A DNA stretch of 64,000 bases from NCBI GenBank assembly GCA_905178155.1, contig CAJINV010000019.1, forward strand, positions 1,100,913-1,164,912. The letters run 5' to 3'. The DNA comes from Amoebophrya sp. A120 (Eukaryota > Sar > Dinophyceae > Syndiniales > Amoebophryaceae). The notes under the pieces are model-generated. The model was not told the origin of the DNA, did not search any database, and saw nothing but the letters and a program-made list of their open reading frames with translations. This document shows positions 1-13,064 of the stretch, in pieces. The position numbers were made by a program, and so were the translations under genes. Positions within the stretch are counted from its first letter, which is position 1. The number at the start of each line of letters is the position of its first letter.

Positions 1-2226
1 GAGGGTCTAGTACAGCTGCCGTTTGATCTACTTACAAACGTACGAGCCCACAGGCACGGGATGAGAGAAGCAATATCTTTTCCCAGAGAAAAAGACAAAT
101 TGCGCGGGTGGCTAGTAGGAGAGGATTAGTAAGTAGATGCACTTACTTACTCCGAAACGAAATGAGTTTGCTTGCTTGTTTTATGTGATACAGTGGGACC
201 ACGACACGAAAAGTTTTTACGAACAAGTGGAATCGCAATGAATTCGCGAGAGACTGTAAAGTAAATAAATATAAAAACAGTTTTTGAAAAGGATATAATG
301 AGTAGAGTAAAGAATTCATCTGATATACCTCGTTGCAATAGTGCTTGGAGCTTTCTCCGATTTTTCATCGGCTCTACCTACTGACTCCACGCACAGATGG
401 TCCACCTCACGCACTGCACGACCGACGAAAGATAAGTAAGTGCTGTGTGGAATCCACCGATTTTTGCGTTCGCACGGTCCAGTTTAGTGTTGCACGAAAG
501 TTCAACGAAGAACCGAAGTGACTGTCTTGAACGAGAAAGAACCGAGGACGAGATTCTTCTGAAAACAGATTTACCGAACATGTACTTTCTTGGGCGCGTG
601 TAAGTAGAAGTTGCGTTGGAACGTAGAACCGATGCGGTTGCTGAGAAGTACAAGAACTATAATCGCTGGTATCCTTACGAATTTTTTCACAACATAAGTT
701 AAGTACTACGTGCGCACGATCATGACACCAACTACAGGAGATGGACAAGAAGAACAACAACTTAAACTGAGCTTAATACTGCGCCGTCTTCTTGGGAAGA
801 TGTCGACGGACGGCAGTTCAAGAGAGACTGCGCCAGCTTGTTCGGCGTCCTGATCAAATTTTTGCAATTCTCGTCGCATTCCACATCCACTTCATCGTAC
901 AGGAGGAAATAAGAACTGAAAGATTCTTCTTCTTGTTCCGGAAAAATCTCATAAGTACACCCTCTTGTTTCATCGTCCAGAACTTTATCTACGTCGAAGA
1001 TTCTTCGACGACCACTGCGCAGGCGCAGGGGTTCTACTTCTTTATTTTTTTCGCTTTCATAAACTAGTATCCTTGAAAAACTTGTGTTCGAAGATGTTGA
1101 GCAGGATCATAGATAAGTAGTCCCTGGAGGGACCACCGGTTCTTCTTGCAACTCGAAATAAACTACGAGTCTGGTTCTTTCTTTGACACGGAGGTGACAG
1201 TTGTGACACGACGTTGCATAGAATATGTTCGTAGTTTCAGTTGCAGTCGCAGTTTCCCATGCTGCCACATCAACAGCGCTCGTTTCAAATAAAAACAGCC
1301 TGCTGAGGACCTTTTCGTTCGACTAATCCTGTTTAAAACTTTTGTCCGACGCCTTCTGCCCACCGGCCACGGAGGGGCCGAGGAATTCGTGTTTTTCTAT
1401 TGCATTGTTGAAGACGGTAACTTTGATAAAAAGATTGTTCCCCTGCTCGCGAAAGCAGGAAGTGAAGTTAAACGAAAAATAAGTGCGATATATTGAGACT
1501 ACGGAAACAGGATCCAGCACCAGGGCGCTTTGTAAGGTGCCAGAATCTTTGCTGGGTTCTCACAACAGCCGCCCTGGGTCTACTTCTTCACATGCTGCTC
1601 TGGCGCGTCAACATTTGGCGTGAATAAAAGTCGACTAGATGAACCAGAGATGCTGCAGCGAAGTACAGATACTCTCTGATGAACGAATTTTATGGTTTCA
1701 GATTCTTTAGTATGGTTTTAGAAGTTTTAGGAACAAAAATTACTTATTAATGCGTCTAAATAATATGAAACGAAATGAATCTACTTCACAGACGATCCTT
1801 TCGGCCAGCAACGGCCACCGCAGGTGTCGCACACGGAGGTCGCGAGGAAGAGTAGTTGCACAAACGATATACAGGAGCTCAACCGCTTATTTGGAAGAGG
1901 TGCTCGTCCTCGTCACGGATCTTCAGCTAGAAGTGGTTGACACGTATAGAAACACCACCAGTACGGAGTCGTACCCGTAGAAGAGGCGCTCAGTACAACA
2001 ACTTCAACTTCTCGTCCTCGCGGTAAATCAATAAAGTGGGCGAGTTTATTTCTTGCAGTCGTGTTTTGAAAAAACCCGTAGTATCCTATAATTCATTGTT
2101 GTTGTGCCTACAAGTCCCTCCTGCTCATTCGAGCTCAAGAGCACGACATAAAGTCCCTATAACTTCCAGCAGCGACCAACCGAATCTCCTCGTCCCTTCG
2201 TCGTGTTTATTGCGACAGCACCCTCT
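1..2226. other. no gene recognised; downstream of RPB1
   Basis: Only short frames in all six readings, without recognisable motifs or introner ends. It should include the RPB1 3' untranslated region. Nothing further can be supported. Confidence 0.5.
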
Positions 2227-5200
2227 TCACCGTCGCCGATCGTAGTCCGGGCGGCTGTAGCCCCTGCCGGTGTTTCTGGCGGACTGGTCCACATCGTTAT
2301 TCCCCAGATCCATGTCCGCGGATCCCGCGCTGGCGCTGCCCTGCCCGCGCGCGTGGCCACTGCCGCTGCTGGGGCTGCCGGAAAAGTCCTCCGGCCGGCT
2401 GCGGTTCCCCCCGCCACCGACCTGCTGGCCGGGGAGGTTGGCGCGGCCCCGCCGCCCGGGGGCGGAGGCTTGGCTGCTGTGCTGCTGGTTGCCCGGTATC
2501 AACTGCAAAAGTGTCTGGGTCTGGAAGAATGCCAGACTTGTCATGCAGGTTTTCCATGACCCACGAGCTCTGGCATGAAGGACATAGCATGACAGATTCT
2601 GTGAGAGTTCTATCATGCCTATCCTGCATGAGAATCTGCCTCTCGATTAGGTTAAAAATGGACAGCTTTTGGTAATTATGCAACACAGATTTTTACATCA
2701 TTCAGATTTAGCATGACAAGTTGTTTTGTTCCAGACCCAGACATTTTTACGTTTGATATCCGGGCTGCTGTGGCGACTCGGCTGTCCACCCTGCTGGTCG
2801 TGGCTGCTGCTCTGCATGCCCATCGTGTTGGCGAACCGAAACCCGGAACTGCGGTCCAGGCCGCCCGACCGTTGCTGCTGGTAGCCCGAATACATCTGGT
2901 AGCCGGAACCCCGGGCGGAGCCCATGCCGGAGGAGGCCATGCTGTTCTCGCCCATGCCGGGCGAGAATTCCTATCATTTGTAAAAACGTCCCCACACCAG
3001 AGTCAAGATGGGAAACCTGCTACACAAATCAGCCAGCTTTGGTCGTTTGGCATGACAAATTTGTCCTCGTAGTGTGATCCTGTTTAGGTAGTTCAGCGGC
3101 ATCACAGATCTAGTATATCATGCTGATTATATATAGCGTCACAAAATCCAAAACACGACTAGAAAATGCCTCTCATGGCGCTCCGCGTGACAAACTTTTT
3201 TGGCATGCAGATCTACATGACAACTCTGGGGTGGGGACATTTTTACTCAAGATAATTCCGGCCGCACGTTCAGGTTGTCGTACCGGTAATTCACATCGTC
3301 CGCATTGTCGTCTACCATCGCTGTAGTTGTTGGTGTATCATTCATTCGATGTACTTTTGCATCTTCACGCACCACTTGCATCAGAAACGCGCACTCCACT
3401 GCGCCAAGCGCACGTTGACAAAGGAGCAAATAAACGCAAAGAACTTAATATCGCAAGATGTAGATGAAAGCGCATTGTTCTTGTAAAAATGTCAATCGAG
3501 TAAGTACACGAACATCAAAAATCTGCGTTGTACTACGTAAGTACACGGCTTCCAGAAGATGAAGTCAAGTATGCAATTATATACCTGATGTTCCGAATTG
3601 CTGCATATTCTGCGCTCGCTTTTTCCTTTGCTCGTCTTCGTCCATTTGGTGGGTAAAGTCCTGCCCGAACATGACGGGGGTCTGCTGATTTCTGAATTCT
3701 TCCTGCTTCAGTTCCTCCTGGAGGTCCTTTTCTTGCTTGCCCAGTCGGCTTGTGTCCGGCTTAAATTTCTTCCGGGCCGGGTTGCCGAAATCGTCGTTCC
3801 ACTGGTCATCGGCGATGGCCTGCTTCTTTTGCTTGTTAATAGTCGCGTGCCCTCGTACCATCATCTCCGTATCGCAGACAATGTCGAATTCGTTGGTACC
3901 AATGTTCGGCAACTGCCCGAGAATAATGTTCTCGGAAACGCCCTTGCAGTGGTCGACCTGGAAGTTTGTTTCAAAATCAAACCAATTGCATCAATTCATT
4001 TCATGACAAAAATTCCTTCCACGGTTCCACCATACTACTTCATTCAGCCTGTCGATCTACCTCACATAATAAAGTCTACTTTTCGATACCAAAATTTCGT
4101 TTCGTCGTGTAAAGAGAAGTACGTAGTACAAAGCTGTGGTTGTACACGACGTGATTCTTGTAATGTATACATTTCATAGTAGCCTAGTTGAAAATATCAG
4201 TGAAAGAAGATTTTTCTACCTGTCCAAACATGGCCGCTTCCATCAACATTTCCACGGTTTCTTCAAACGAGCACTTCATGAGCGGGCCGTGGTCCGCCCG
4301 GTTCACGCCGTGTCGACTGATGGCCATCAGGTGCCCGCGGTTTGACATGGTGTCACACAGCACCGCCAAGTGCCGGTAGTTCACGTAGGCGCCGTCGAAG
4401 GAAATGACCGCCTTCACTTCGTCGTGTAGCTTCTTTCGCACCGCTTCGACGCCTGAGGTGTTGAGGAGGGTTCATTCTTATGTGCTGGACGCAGAATAAT
4501 TGTAAATTGATAAAGCCTTTTCTTTTGTACCGAACATACGTTGGATTGTTCTTCCACGTTGTATTTCCAGAACTGGAAATACCCCTTCCTTTCGTCACGT
4601 GAGAAGAAGATACATGCGCGCCAGATGTAGTGAAGAGGCGTGCACAGAGGCTGCTGGCATTCTTGATGTACACTTTCCTTGTAGAAGATGAAAAGTTGCT
4701 TGTTCTATAAAAAGTAAGTAGCAGTTGTACCTAAAACTTGCATGATCTCCACAACGTCATTGCTGGTGGTTCTCCTGGCGTCGATCTGTTCGATCTGCAG
4801 GATTTCCTCCAAATTGCACCCCTCCGTGTCAAGCAGCCACTCCTTTTCCGCTCGGTCCCTCCGCGGGAACTCGCCCGTGGTTTCGTCGTACTTCACGACG
4901 TTCTCTTCCCGCATGAACACCTTGCGAATGCCGTGGACCCCCTTCAGCACCATATCCTTCAAAATGTCCCGCTCTATGTTCTTCAGGAACCGGCAGTCCT
5001 TATCCTCATCCTCCTCCGCAGCCTGCTGCAGGTCGTCAAAATCGTCCCCCGCGTTTTGCTCCTTCACGATACGGAGGCGCAGGACCAGTTCGTCCGCGTT
5101 GTCGTCGGTAAAAATGCAGTTCAAGTCGCCCATAAAGTCGTTGATGATGCGCTCGTATGAACTGCAAAAGTATCGCACTCGTAGTATTGCAATACAAATC

Positions 5201-8200
5201 AGCTCAGCATGACAAATGGAATCTGTCATGCTCACTTAGGTTGAACAAGAAACTTGTCTTGCATGACTGCGATTAGTACGAGTACGATGCTTTTGCACAG
5301 GATAGCTCGCCGACCTCGCGCATCGAGAGTTTCTTATCCGTCATCACCTTGTTGTCCAGCTGGATGCGGAGCACCCAGGGAGAAAGCCGGTCCCGGTTGT
5401 CTTCTTCGTCGGGGAGCTCGTAGTACTCGCCCACCCATTCGCGATCCTCGGGCACAATGGTTTGGTCGGGCTCAGGGTCGTAAAAGATCTGTAGTGCGAG
5501 AACAAGTAGAGGAAATGCGAGCGGTCTCTTTTTAAAAACGTATCAAAACAAAAATCTGTTTCGAATCCACCCCAAAAAGTAGATCTCTATTTTCTACAGT
5601 TTAGCTGGCCCTCTATCACAAAGGAAGCGCAAGGGACAGATGCAGATCTTGGTCGCATCTTCGTCCGCCATTTACGTCACAAAATCCAAATCACTCGCAC
5701 GGAAATATATATCAAACGGTCAAGAAGTGTTGTACTATGAAATTGCATCGATAGATTGCATCTGCTTCTGCTGTACTAAATGAACAGAACTATCTATCCA
5801 GGAAAAAAACTGTGTTAGTATATTGAAAACTAAAATCCCAAAGGGAAGATATAACTTTCTATGGCTAACAGCATCACAAATTTGCTGTACATGACAGAGA
5901 AAACCCGTCATGCGTGACCTGTAAGGGAAAACACACATGAAAAGAGGACGTCATGGCTGTCTGGCATGACAGGTGTAACTCTGTTGCATGTCCTGCATCA
6001 CAGAGTTACACTTACACGGTTTTTTTCTTGCATACTATCTACAAATTTTATACCTGTGAAAAACTGGTGATTTTCTCGAGAGTGGTGTGTTCGATATGCG
6101 CCTGGACATTTTTCGCCGCCTGTTTGGATTTGGACACTTCGGGGACTAAATAACAGGTCAGCGAGGGGGTTTTCACGGTCTTCGCCACGTTGATAATCTC
6201 CTTCAACCGCGGCACGCCAAGGGTAACGTTCTTGGACCCAACCTGTTGAGAAATATTTCAGTATCATTGAAAATTGTATTAGAATAGTCAGGTGGAACGA
6301 CAGCAGCCTGCACCACGACGGGGGTGCACTCGGTCGGGGGCGACGAGCCACGACGGTGACATATTATCATTCTTGAACGCGCCTACTGCTACTTACTTCT
6401 TGAGAACATTTGTCCAACACCAGCATGAGCATCGTCAAAACAACTTAAAATTTTTCCTGCAGGGGTAGAACCAATGAGGCAAGAAAAACCAAAAGTAAAC
6501 ATCCACTAAATACCCCGGCAAAGTGGAAGGTGTTTAGTGTCATCTGTGTGGCCGGTTCTCCGACGGACTGCGCAGCGATGGTCCCGACCATCTCGCCCGC
6601 TTGCGCCAGCGACCGTTCGAATTTGTCCTTGATTTCCCCGAGGAGCCAGTCCAGGGACCGTTTTGTCAGCTTGTCCTGCTCGAGCACGCGTCGACTGTTT
6701 AACCGTGTGCGCAGGTGGGCGTTAAGCACGATCATACTGTTGTTTAAAGTCTCCAGACCGAGCTCGTCCGACTCGTCCAACCCCTTAATGGTCTGGAGGG
6801 AGTCCATCAGGGCATTCACCTTGTTGATGATCTGCACCGGCGTGTAGTACTCCAGATCGCCTGCTTCCGTTCTCAGATCTTGCTCAAAGATCATCTGCGA
6901 TGTCTTCACCAGTCGGTCGATCGGAACCGGCAAGTGCTGCTTCGCCTCGCCATCCGGATAGATCTCCTGGCAGAGTTTGCGCTTGTAGTTCTTCAGCCGA
7001 TCGTACTCCTCGTCCATAATTTTTCGGTCCGCGGTGCGCCGCCCCTCCTGCAGCTCCTTGAGCCAGAGGCTGTTGTCGTCGCCGAGCAGCCAGTTCTTGC
7101 CGTAGTCGGGGGATTATCAAATGTAAAAATGTCCGGGTCTGGAAGATTCTGACACTTGTCATGCACGTTTTGCATGAGCCATGATGTCTGTGATGCATAC
7201 CCTAGCAATACAGATTTTTTGAGGGCTTCTTGATGCCTATTCCGCATGACAAATGTCTTCTCAGCGTAGAAAAAATTGCATTCCCTTTGCTAGTACTCAT
7301 GCAATACAGATTTTCTTGGAATCCAAATGTAGCACCACAAGTTGCATTCTTCCAGACCCAGACATTTTTGCATTTGATAGAGATTCGTGGTTGTTGCGCA
7401 GCTTGTCGTCCACCTGTTTGTGGGACCACTTGATCAGATCCAAATCCTGGTCCTCAATGTAGACCGCGTCCATGCCGTCCTCCCCGTACAAAAACTGCAC
7501 AATGTCCTCATTGTCGTTCCGGACGGTGCCGTCGTATCGCACCTTCAGCGTTTCCATGGACTTCACCAGCCGGCGCTGAATGTACCCGGTTTCGGAGGTC
7601 TTCACCGCCGTGTCGATCACTCCCTCGCGACCACCCATCGCGTGAAAGTAAAGTTCCTCGGGCGTCAATCCGGCGAGGTAACTGTTCTCGACGAAGCCCC
7701 GGGACTCCGGCCCGTAGTCGTCTTTCGCAAAGTGCGGCAGCGTTCGGTCGCGGAAGCCGTTGGCGATCCGCTTCCCTTCGACGTTCTGCTGATATCCTGT
7801 GCACAAGTATCGCACTCGTACTAATTGCAATTATGCATGACAAATCGTGTCCTTAAGGTGAAACAGCATTACAAATTGAATTTCTCATGCTGAGGGAATT
7901 TGTAATGCATTTATACGAGTACGATACTTTTGCAGTTCATAGCTGACCCACGCAGGCAATAATCTGGGCGACGTTAATGTTCGAACCCTTGGAGCCGCAC
8001 TATCGAGTGCAAAAATGTCTGGGTCTGGAAGGGTTGGAACTTGTGATGCAAACTTTGGACTCTAAAAAAATCTGTATTGCATGACCAGGAAGAGGAGCCA
8101 CATTTGTGCTACGCGAGGAGGGCATTTGTCATCCGGAAATGGCATCAGGAAGCTTTCCAAAAATCTGTGATGCTGGGTCATGCATTACAAGCATCATGGG

Positions 8201-11200
8201 TCATGCCAGACAAGCATGACAAGCCTTCTATTCTTCCAGACCCACACATTTTTGCATTTGATACGCACGTCACCATCGCAATAATGTTATTCCGCTCATC
8301 CAGGGAGTCGGAACCTGTGAAGATGTGTTGGGCAAAGCGTCAGATGATGAAGGAAGAATTGAATATTTTTGTCGATCGCAGTAGTTCCCCTCCTTGCACA
8401 GGTGGCATCTTCTTCGTGAGGAAGTAGGGAAGAAGTAGAGCGACGTCTTCAACTTTTATTATTGGCGCGGTTCTTTCAACATTGAATTCATTAGCTTCAG
8501 CGTTCCGTAATGTTCACGGTACAACTGCATCTGCTCTGTATTCAGAACTTGCAACGAGCAGCACCGTGCGGCTCCTTCGATACACCGGCGGCACTACTTC
8601 GGTACAACTACTTCTGCATGCAAGCAGGAATAATTCTAGTAATTGCGACAAAAACCATAAACACGAAGAGACACCAGCATCACTTAGCTACAGAAAAATT
8701 TCTCTATTATACCGATTCGCCCCGCCTCCTCGCGCGCACTGTTCAGGGACTGATTCACGGCGTGCTCGAAGGATTGGTGCATGGTTTTTCCTGGCTGCGT
8801 GTCCAACTCTCCGCGCTGGGCCTTGGCCACCGTTTCGGCCACCTTGTCCTTCGCGCCCCGCAGCGTCTCGGCCACCCGCTGCATCGTCTCGTCGTTGGCC
8901 ACAATATCCGCGCACCCGCACGTAAACCCGTGGTGCAGCAGCCAGGTGTTTACCATCTTTTGGATGTAAGAAATCAAAATCTTACACGCCTCCGGACCGT
9001 GGTCGAGCCAGGTCAAGTGCAAAACACCCCCGGATTGGGTACCTGAGTCGATGAGGAGAGGTTCTTTCAGATGGAAAATCAAAGAACGCAGTGAGTTGTG
9101 TGATTCCTTTTCCTGCACAGAGCTGCATGAAATTTCGATCGCGACCGGTAGAAATAGCACTTCTCCGCATGACGTCTTCCATTTTTTTGCGATAGGTCAT
9201 GATAAAATGAAATGTCACTAATCTTTTGCTTTTCGAAATCTATCAATTATGCACATTAATCCGCAGGACCAGAATAATTACCAACGATTTTTTTGTCCAC
9301 CCGTCCGCAGACGACTTGACCTATCACACAGAAAAAAACTGGCAGGTCATATTTGTAATGCAGAAATAAATAGACAAGAAAACTTGTATTGCATAGCATG
9401 CTACAACGAGATCGCCCATGACCTGTGTATTTATTTTTGCATTACAAATGTGCCCTGCCAGCTTTTTTCTGTGGGATATGACCGTCGCGGATCACGCACT
9501 TGTGATCGGACTTCGAAAACATGGCGTTGTATCAAAGTGAAAAATCCCCCCACCCCATAGTCAAACTAGAAATTTGTGATGCAGATCTGTGGCCACAAAT
9601 CAGCTTTGTCATGCTAGAAGGGAAAAGATGCGGACTGTAGTGATGGCTGGCCTGGGAAAGCCTTGCATCTTCAGCATGACAAGGGGCAGCTGGAAGTGGG
9701 AAACAGCATGACAACTTGCCTGCAAAGGAGGCCACAGCTGCGTCTCTTGGCCTTCTAGCATTACAAGTCGATTTGTGTACTCAAATACAGCACCACAAAT
9801 TTCAATTTCGATGTGGGGAGGGGGAATTTTTCCTTTTGATACGTTGTCACCCTTGTTTTTCGCCGCCACGCCGTTGTCTTTCGTGACGTTCAGTCGTGGC
9901 TTTAACAGCAGCGAGAAAATCTGCTTCCCGGACCACAGCGGCTCCGGCTTCAGGATGCAGGGGATGGGCACCTGGCCGTTCCAGTCCGGCAGCGTGAGGC
10001 AGAGCGAAAACACCGCGTCCCGGGTCAACAGCGTGTCGCGCTTGGTAAACTTGGACACGGCGAGGCAGGCATCCTGCACGATGCCCATCACCGGCTTGTT
10101 GCCCTGGGGAGACACCTATCAAGTGCAAATATGTCTGACTCTGGAAATTTGTGATGCATGTGAGTGAACAGAAAGCGCGCTGTAATGCACCGCCAAGCAT
10201 GACAGATTTTCTCGTGGCCCTGTGTTGCGTATTCCGCATGAGAAACATGGTTTTTGCATGACAGACAAGAGGAGGTCTTCGCGGCCACGCAATACAGAGT
10301 TCTGAGTCATGCCAAACTAGCATGAGAAGTCTCGCAATCTTCCAGACCCAGACATATTTGCAATGCATAAGACCATTTGCTTGGGCACCAGCATGATGTG
10401 CTTGATTTCCGCGCGGGTCTCGTGACTCTGCGCCAGGTGCAGGTTCATCTCGTCGCCGTCGAAGTCCGCGTTATAGGGGCTGGTCGCAGACAAATTGAGG
10501 CGGAAGGTGCTGTAGGGCAAAATCTTCGCCCGGTGCCCCATCATACTCATCTTGTGCAGCGAGGGCTGCCGGTTGAACACCACAAAGTCGTTGTCCACCA
10601 TGTGCCGCTCCACCTTGTCGCCGATTTGCAGAAACCCGGCGGCCTCCTGGTCGTTCTCGGGGACGTGCGTATACCGCAGATCGATCGTGCTCCCGTCCGG
10701 CTTCTTGATGAACTTCGCCCCCGGCCACTCCGTGGGCCCGTTGCGGACCGCTTTAAGGAGCTTCTTGAAGGTGATGGAGGTCACCCGCTCGGGGAAGGTC
10801 AGGTTGAAGGCGATGGACCGCGGCACGCCGACCTGATCAATGTCCAACATGGGATCCCCACCAATGACCGTTCGCGCCGAGAAGTCCACGCGCTTGCCCA
10901 TCAAGTGGCCGCGCAACCGGCCCTCCTTGCCCTTGAGCCGCTCGCGGATGGACTTGATCGGCTTGCGGGACTTGGTGGTCGCCTGGGGGAGGGACTGGAT
11001 GTTGTTGTCGCACAGAGTGTAGATGTGGTACTGCAGCAGGTTCGCGAACTCCTGACACACGTGCTTGCCGCTGCCCATCTGCAGCTGCTGCTTCAGCGTC
11101 AGGTTGGCCTTCAGCAGGTCCAGAAGCTTGGCCGTCAGGTCGTCCTCACTGCGGTCGGTGCCGAAGGAAACTGTGGGTCGCACCGGGGGCGGTGGGACGG

Positions 11201-13064
11201 GAAAGACGGTCAAAATCAGCCACGCGGGGTCTGACTTGCCCGGAATGAAACCCATGGCCAGCTTGTCGCGGTCCGAAATGTTGCTCAGAATGCGGTACGC
11301 CTCCTCCCCAGTCAGTTGCCCTGTTTTGGTCGTTTTTCAAATTTTACTAGGATGTTGGCCATGATATTGAAGCACCACGGATTCATTATTAGTTGTGCCG
11401 CGGTACACAGGACGGTACTGGAGCACTAAACGAAAAATGAAATGATCTGTATCTACTTCCATAAAAATACGTTTTCTATCCTTGTTTTCCCCCTCGTCTG
11501 TCTCGTCCTCTGGGAAAACGACGAACACTTGCGCCCCCTCCTGCACTATGGATTGCAAAAATGTCTGGGTCTGGAAGGTTGTAACTTGTGATGCTATCTT
11601 CGGATTCCAAAAAAATCTGTAATGCATGACCAGCAAGAGGCTCAGTTTTTGCCACGGCGAGAGGGCATTTCTCATGCGTAATTAGCATTAAGAAGCTTTC
11701 AAAAAATCTGTGATGCTAGAACCAGCATCACAGACCTCACGGATCATGCAAAATGTGCATGACAAGCCCCGACTCTTCCAGACCCAGACATTTTTGCATT
11801 TGATATGCACGTATTTTGGTTGCGCATAGCCGCACCCGGAGGTCGCACTCGCCATTACTTCCAGGTCTTATGGATGTGTCAGAGTTGAAATCGACAAAGT
11901 TGAAACAATTTGCCATGCATAAAATGAATGCCAATTAGACCTGCAGTTTGTAGTCGGTGCATGACAAATTTTCCTGGTCCTGGAAGCGAGTCTGTCATGC
12001 GGTTTAGGGCAAAAGAGCTGCCTTCTGTCATGCTAGTCAGCAGTTCAACTGTTGACCCTTACCAGGACTATTATCTGCCTCCCTTGCGTCCTCTGCAATA
12101 GAGTCACATTTTGTATCGCATTTTATGCATTACAAGTTATTTCAACTTTGTCGATTTCAACTCTGACACATCCATAGGTCTTCCCCGTTTTGTATTGCCT
12201 GCTGATCCGTCACGAACGGACACCGCTTCTTACTTCGGCAAAGAGCGCATACCTGCAGGTGGATGGTTTTAAATTATAATCAAATTTCAAATTTGTGCTT
12301 TGTGGAGGAACGCACTACTGCTGAGCAAGGTGGCAAATAACGCAAAACGTGAGTCGCTGCATGTAGTCCCGGCGTGGTCGCCCTTCCAAGGCTATGTAGC
12401 GCCAGTACAAGCTCCAGGTCGTCTCGGACCAAGTCGGATCGAAGTCGAACAAACAACACAAAATCTAATATCAAAAGAAAAGCAAATACGTGCGCCAGTC
12501 GCTGCTTCATGTTCTTGGACTGTTGCGCCTTCTGGATGCCCAAGTCGTCGTAGGGCGTGAGTAAACGACTGCAGTAGTAACAAACGCAGCGCAGGCAACT
12601 GAGTGTCGTTTTTAAAAATCCCCAGGAAAACATGGGCTGCGCGAGCACGATGTGGCCAAAGTGCCCGGGACAGTTGTCCATGTTCATGCTGCAGGTGTCG
12701 CAGGGGGTCTGGTAGTCGATGGGGCCCATGCGCGGGTCGTTGAGCCCGCCGTAGGTGGGGAGCCCGCCCTCATAGGTGTTGGGGTTCACCACTTCACACA
12801 CCGACTGCTGGGTAATTTCGTCCGGGGACAGCACGGTGAACTATCCTGTGCAAAAGTATCGCACTCGTAGGAATCGCAGTTATGCATCACAAATCTCCAC
12901 TCCAAGGCAAAACAGCATGACAAATTCCATTTGTCATGCTGAGCTAATTTGTATTGCAATTACTACTAGTACGATAATTTTGCAGATCATATGAACCGCA
13001 CCGCGGCGATCTTCTTGTAGGGCGCCCGGGACTTGGGCACGTCCAGGTCGCTCACCGTCGTCAT
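2227..13064 (-). CDS. RPB1: RNA polymerase II largest subunit (RPB1), 22 exons
   Basis: Catalytic largest subunit of RNA polymerase II. Seen: N-terminal zinc-binding CDTC...CPGHFGH (exon 2), the catalytic [14 protein letters not shown] loop (exon 6), [11 protein letters not shown] and [19 protein letters not shown] (exons 12-13), the trigger loop [16 protein letters not shown] (exon 14), [13 protein letters not shown] (15), DDLNCIF-like [12 protein letters not shown] (17), and the cleft [13 protein letters not shown] and [14 protein letters not shown] (18). Exons: 13064-12992, 12836-12490, 12253-12177, 11863-11806, 11541-11471, 11320-10370, 10111-9842, 9524-9479, 9316-9282, 9042-8713, 8314-8264, 7995-7942, 7787-7380, 7109-6514, 6242-6054, 5488-5305, 5150-4731, 4452-4220, 3957-3585, 3320-3255, 2966-2759, 2491-2227. 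Twelve introns are introners and nine are GT-AG. The protein is about 1767 aa; the exon 2/3 junction needs a one-base adjustment. After the conserved core the tail is rich in G, S, Q and R and lacks YSPTSPS heptads. The start is the first in-frame ATG, just before the expected VLSPDEI segment. Confidence 0.97.
2497..2758. mobile_element. introner F1 in RPB1 (exon 21/22)
   Basis: 262 bp. Flanks on the gene's sense strand CCGGA/CCGGG. Joins SSP(D/G)NQQHS in the C-terminal tail. Confidence 0.95.
2972..3254. mobile_element. introner F2 in RPB1 (exon 20/21)
   Basis: 283 bp. Flanks GGAAT on both sides. Removal joins NLNVRPE to FSPGMGEN. Confidence 0.95.
5156..5304. mobile_element. introner F3 in RPB1 (exon 16/17)
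   Basis: 149 bp. Flanks CGAGC both sides. Removal gives MREVGERIINDF, as expected for RPB1; the whole element is an imperfect palindrome. Confidence 0.97.
5795..6034. mobile_element. introner F7, diverged, nested in a GT-AG intron of RPB1
   Basis: 240 bp, plus-strand flanks CTATC both sides. Lies wholly inside the GTATAA...CTACAG intron between exons 15 and 16. The left TIR has drifted. Confidence 0.8.
7115..7379. mobile_element. introner F1 in RPB1 (exon 13/14)
   Basis: 265 bp. Sense flanks ATCTC/ATCCC. Joins NNHESPDYGKN. Internal sequence runs opposite to the copy at 24369. Confidence 0.95.
7793..7941. mobile_element. introner F3 in RPB1 (exon 12/13)
   Basis: 149 bp. Flanks TCAGC both sides. 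Restores [10 protein letters not shown], an invariant RPB1 segment. Confidence 0.97.
8001..8263. mobile_element. introner F1 in RPB1 (exon 11/12)
   Basis: 263 bp. Flanks GTGCG both sides. Restores [13 protein letters not shown]. Confidence 0.97.
9322..9478. mobile_element. introner F7 variant in RPB1 (exon 8/9)
   Basis: 157 bp with TIR CACAGAAAAAAGCTGGCAG. Flanks GGTCA both sides. Joins [11 protein letters not shown]. Confidence 0.93.
9530..9841. mobile_element. introner F4 in RPB1 (exon 7/8)
   Basis: 312 bp. Flanks CAACG both sides. Joins NKGDNAMFSK. Confidence 0.95.
10117..10369. mobile_element. introner F1 in RPB1 (exon 6/7)
   Basis: 253 bp. Sense flanks GGTCT/GGTGT. Restores [15 protein letters not shown]. 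Confidence 0.95.
11547..11805. mobile_element. introner F1 in RPB1 (exon 4/5)
   Basis: 259 bp. Flanks GTGCA both sides. Joins AQPKYVQEGAQV. Confidence 0.96.
11869..12176. mobile_element. introner F5 in RPB1 (exon 3/4)
   Basis: 308 bp. Flanks AGACC both sides. Joins [12 protein letters not shown] ahead of the GCGYAQP zinc residues. Confidence 0.95.
12842..12991. mobile_element. introner F3 in RPB1 (exon 1/2)
   Basis: 150 bp. Flanks GTTCA both sides. Restores [13 protein letters not shown]. Centre is a perfect-looking GCATGACAAAT/ATTTGTCATGC palindrome. Confidence 0.97.

Noticed and set aside
10377-11234. 285-codon plus-strand reading frame
   Set aside because: It is antisense to the RPB1 catalytic exon; GC-rich third positions keep the opposite frame open.
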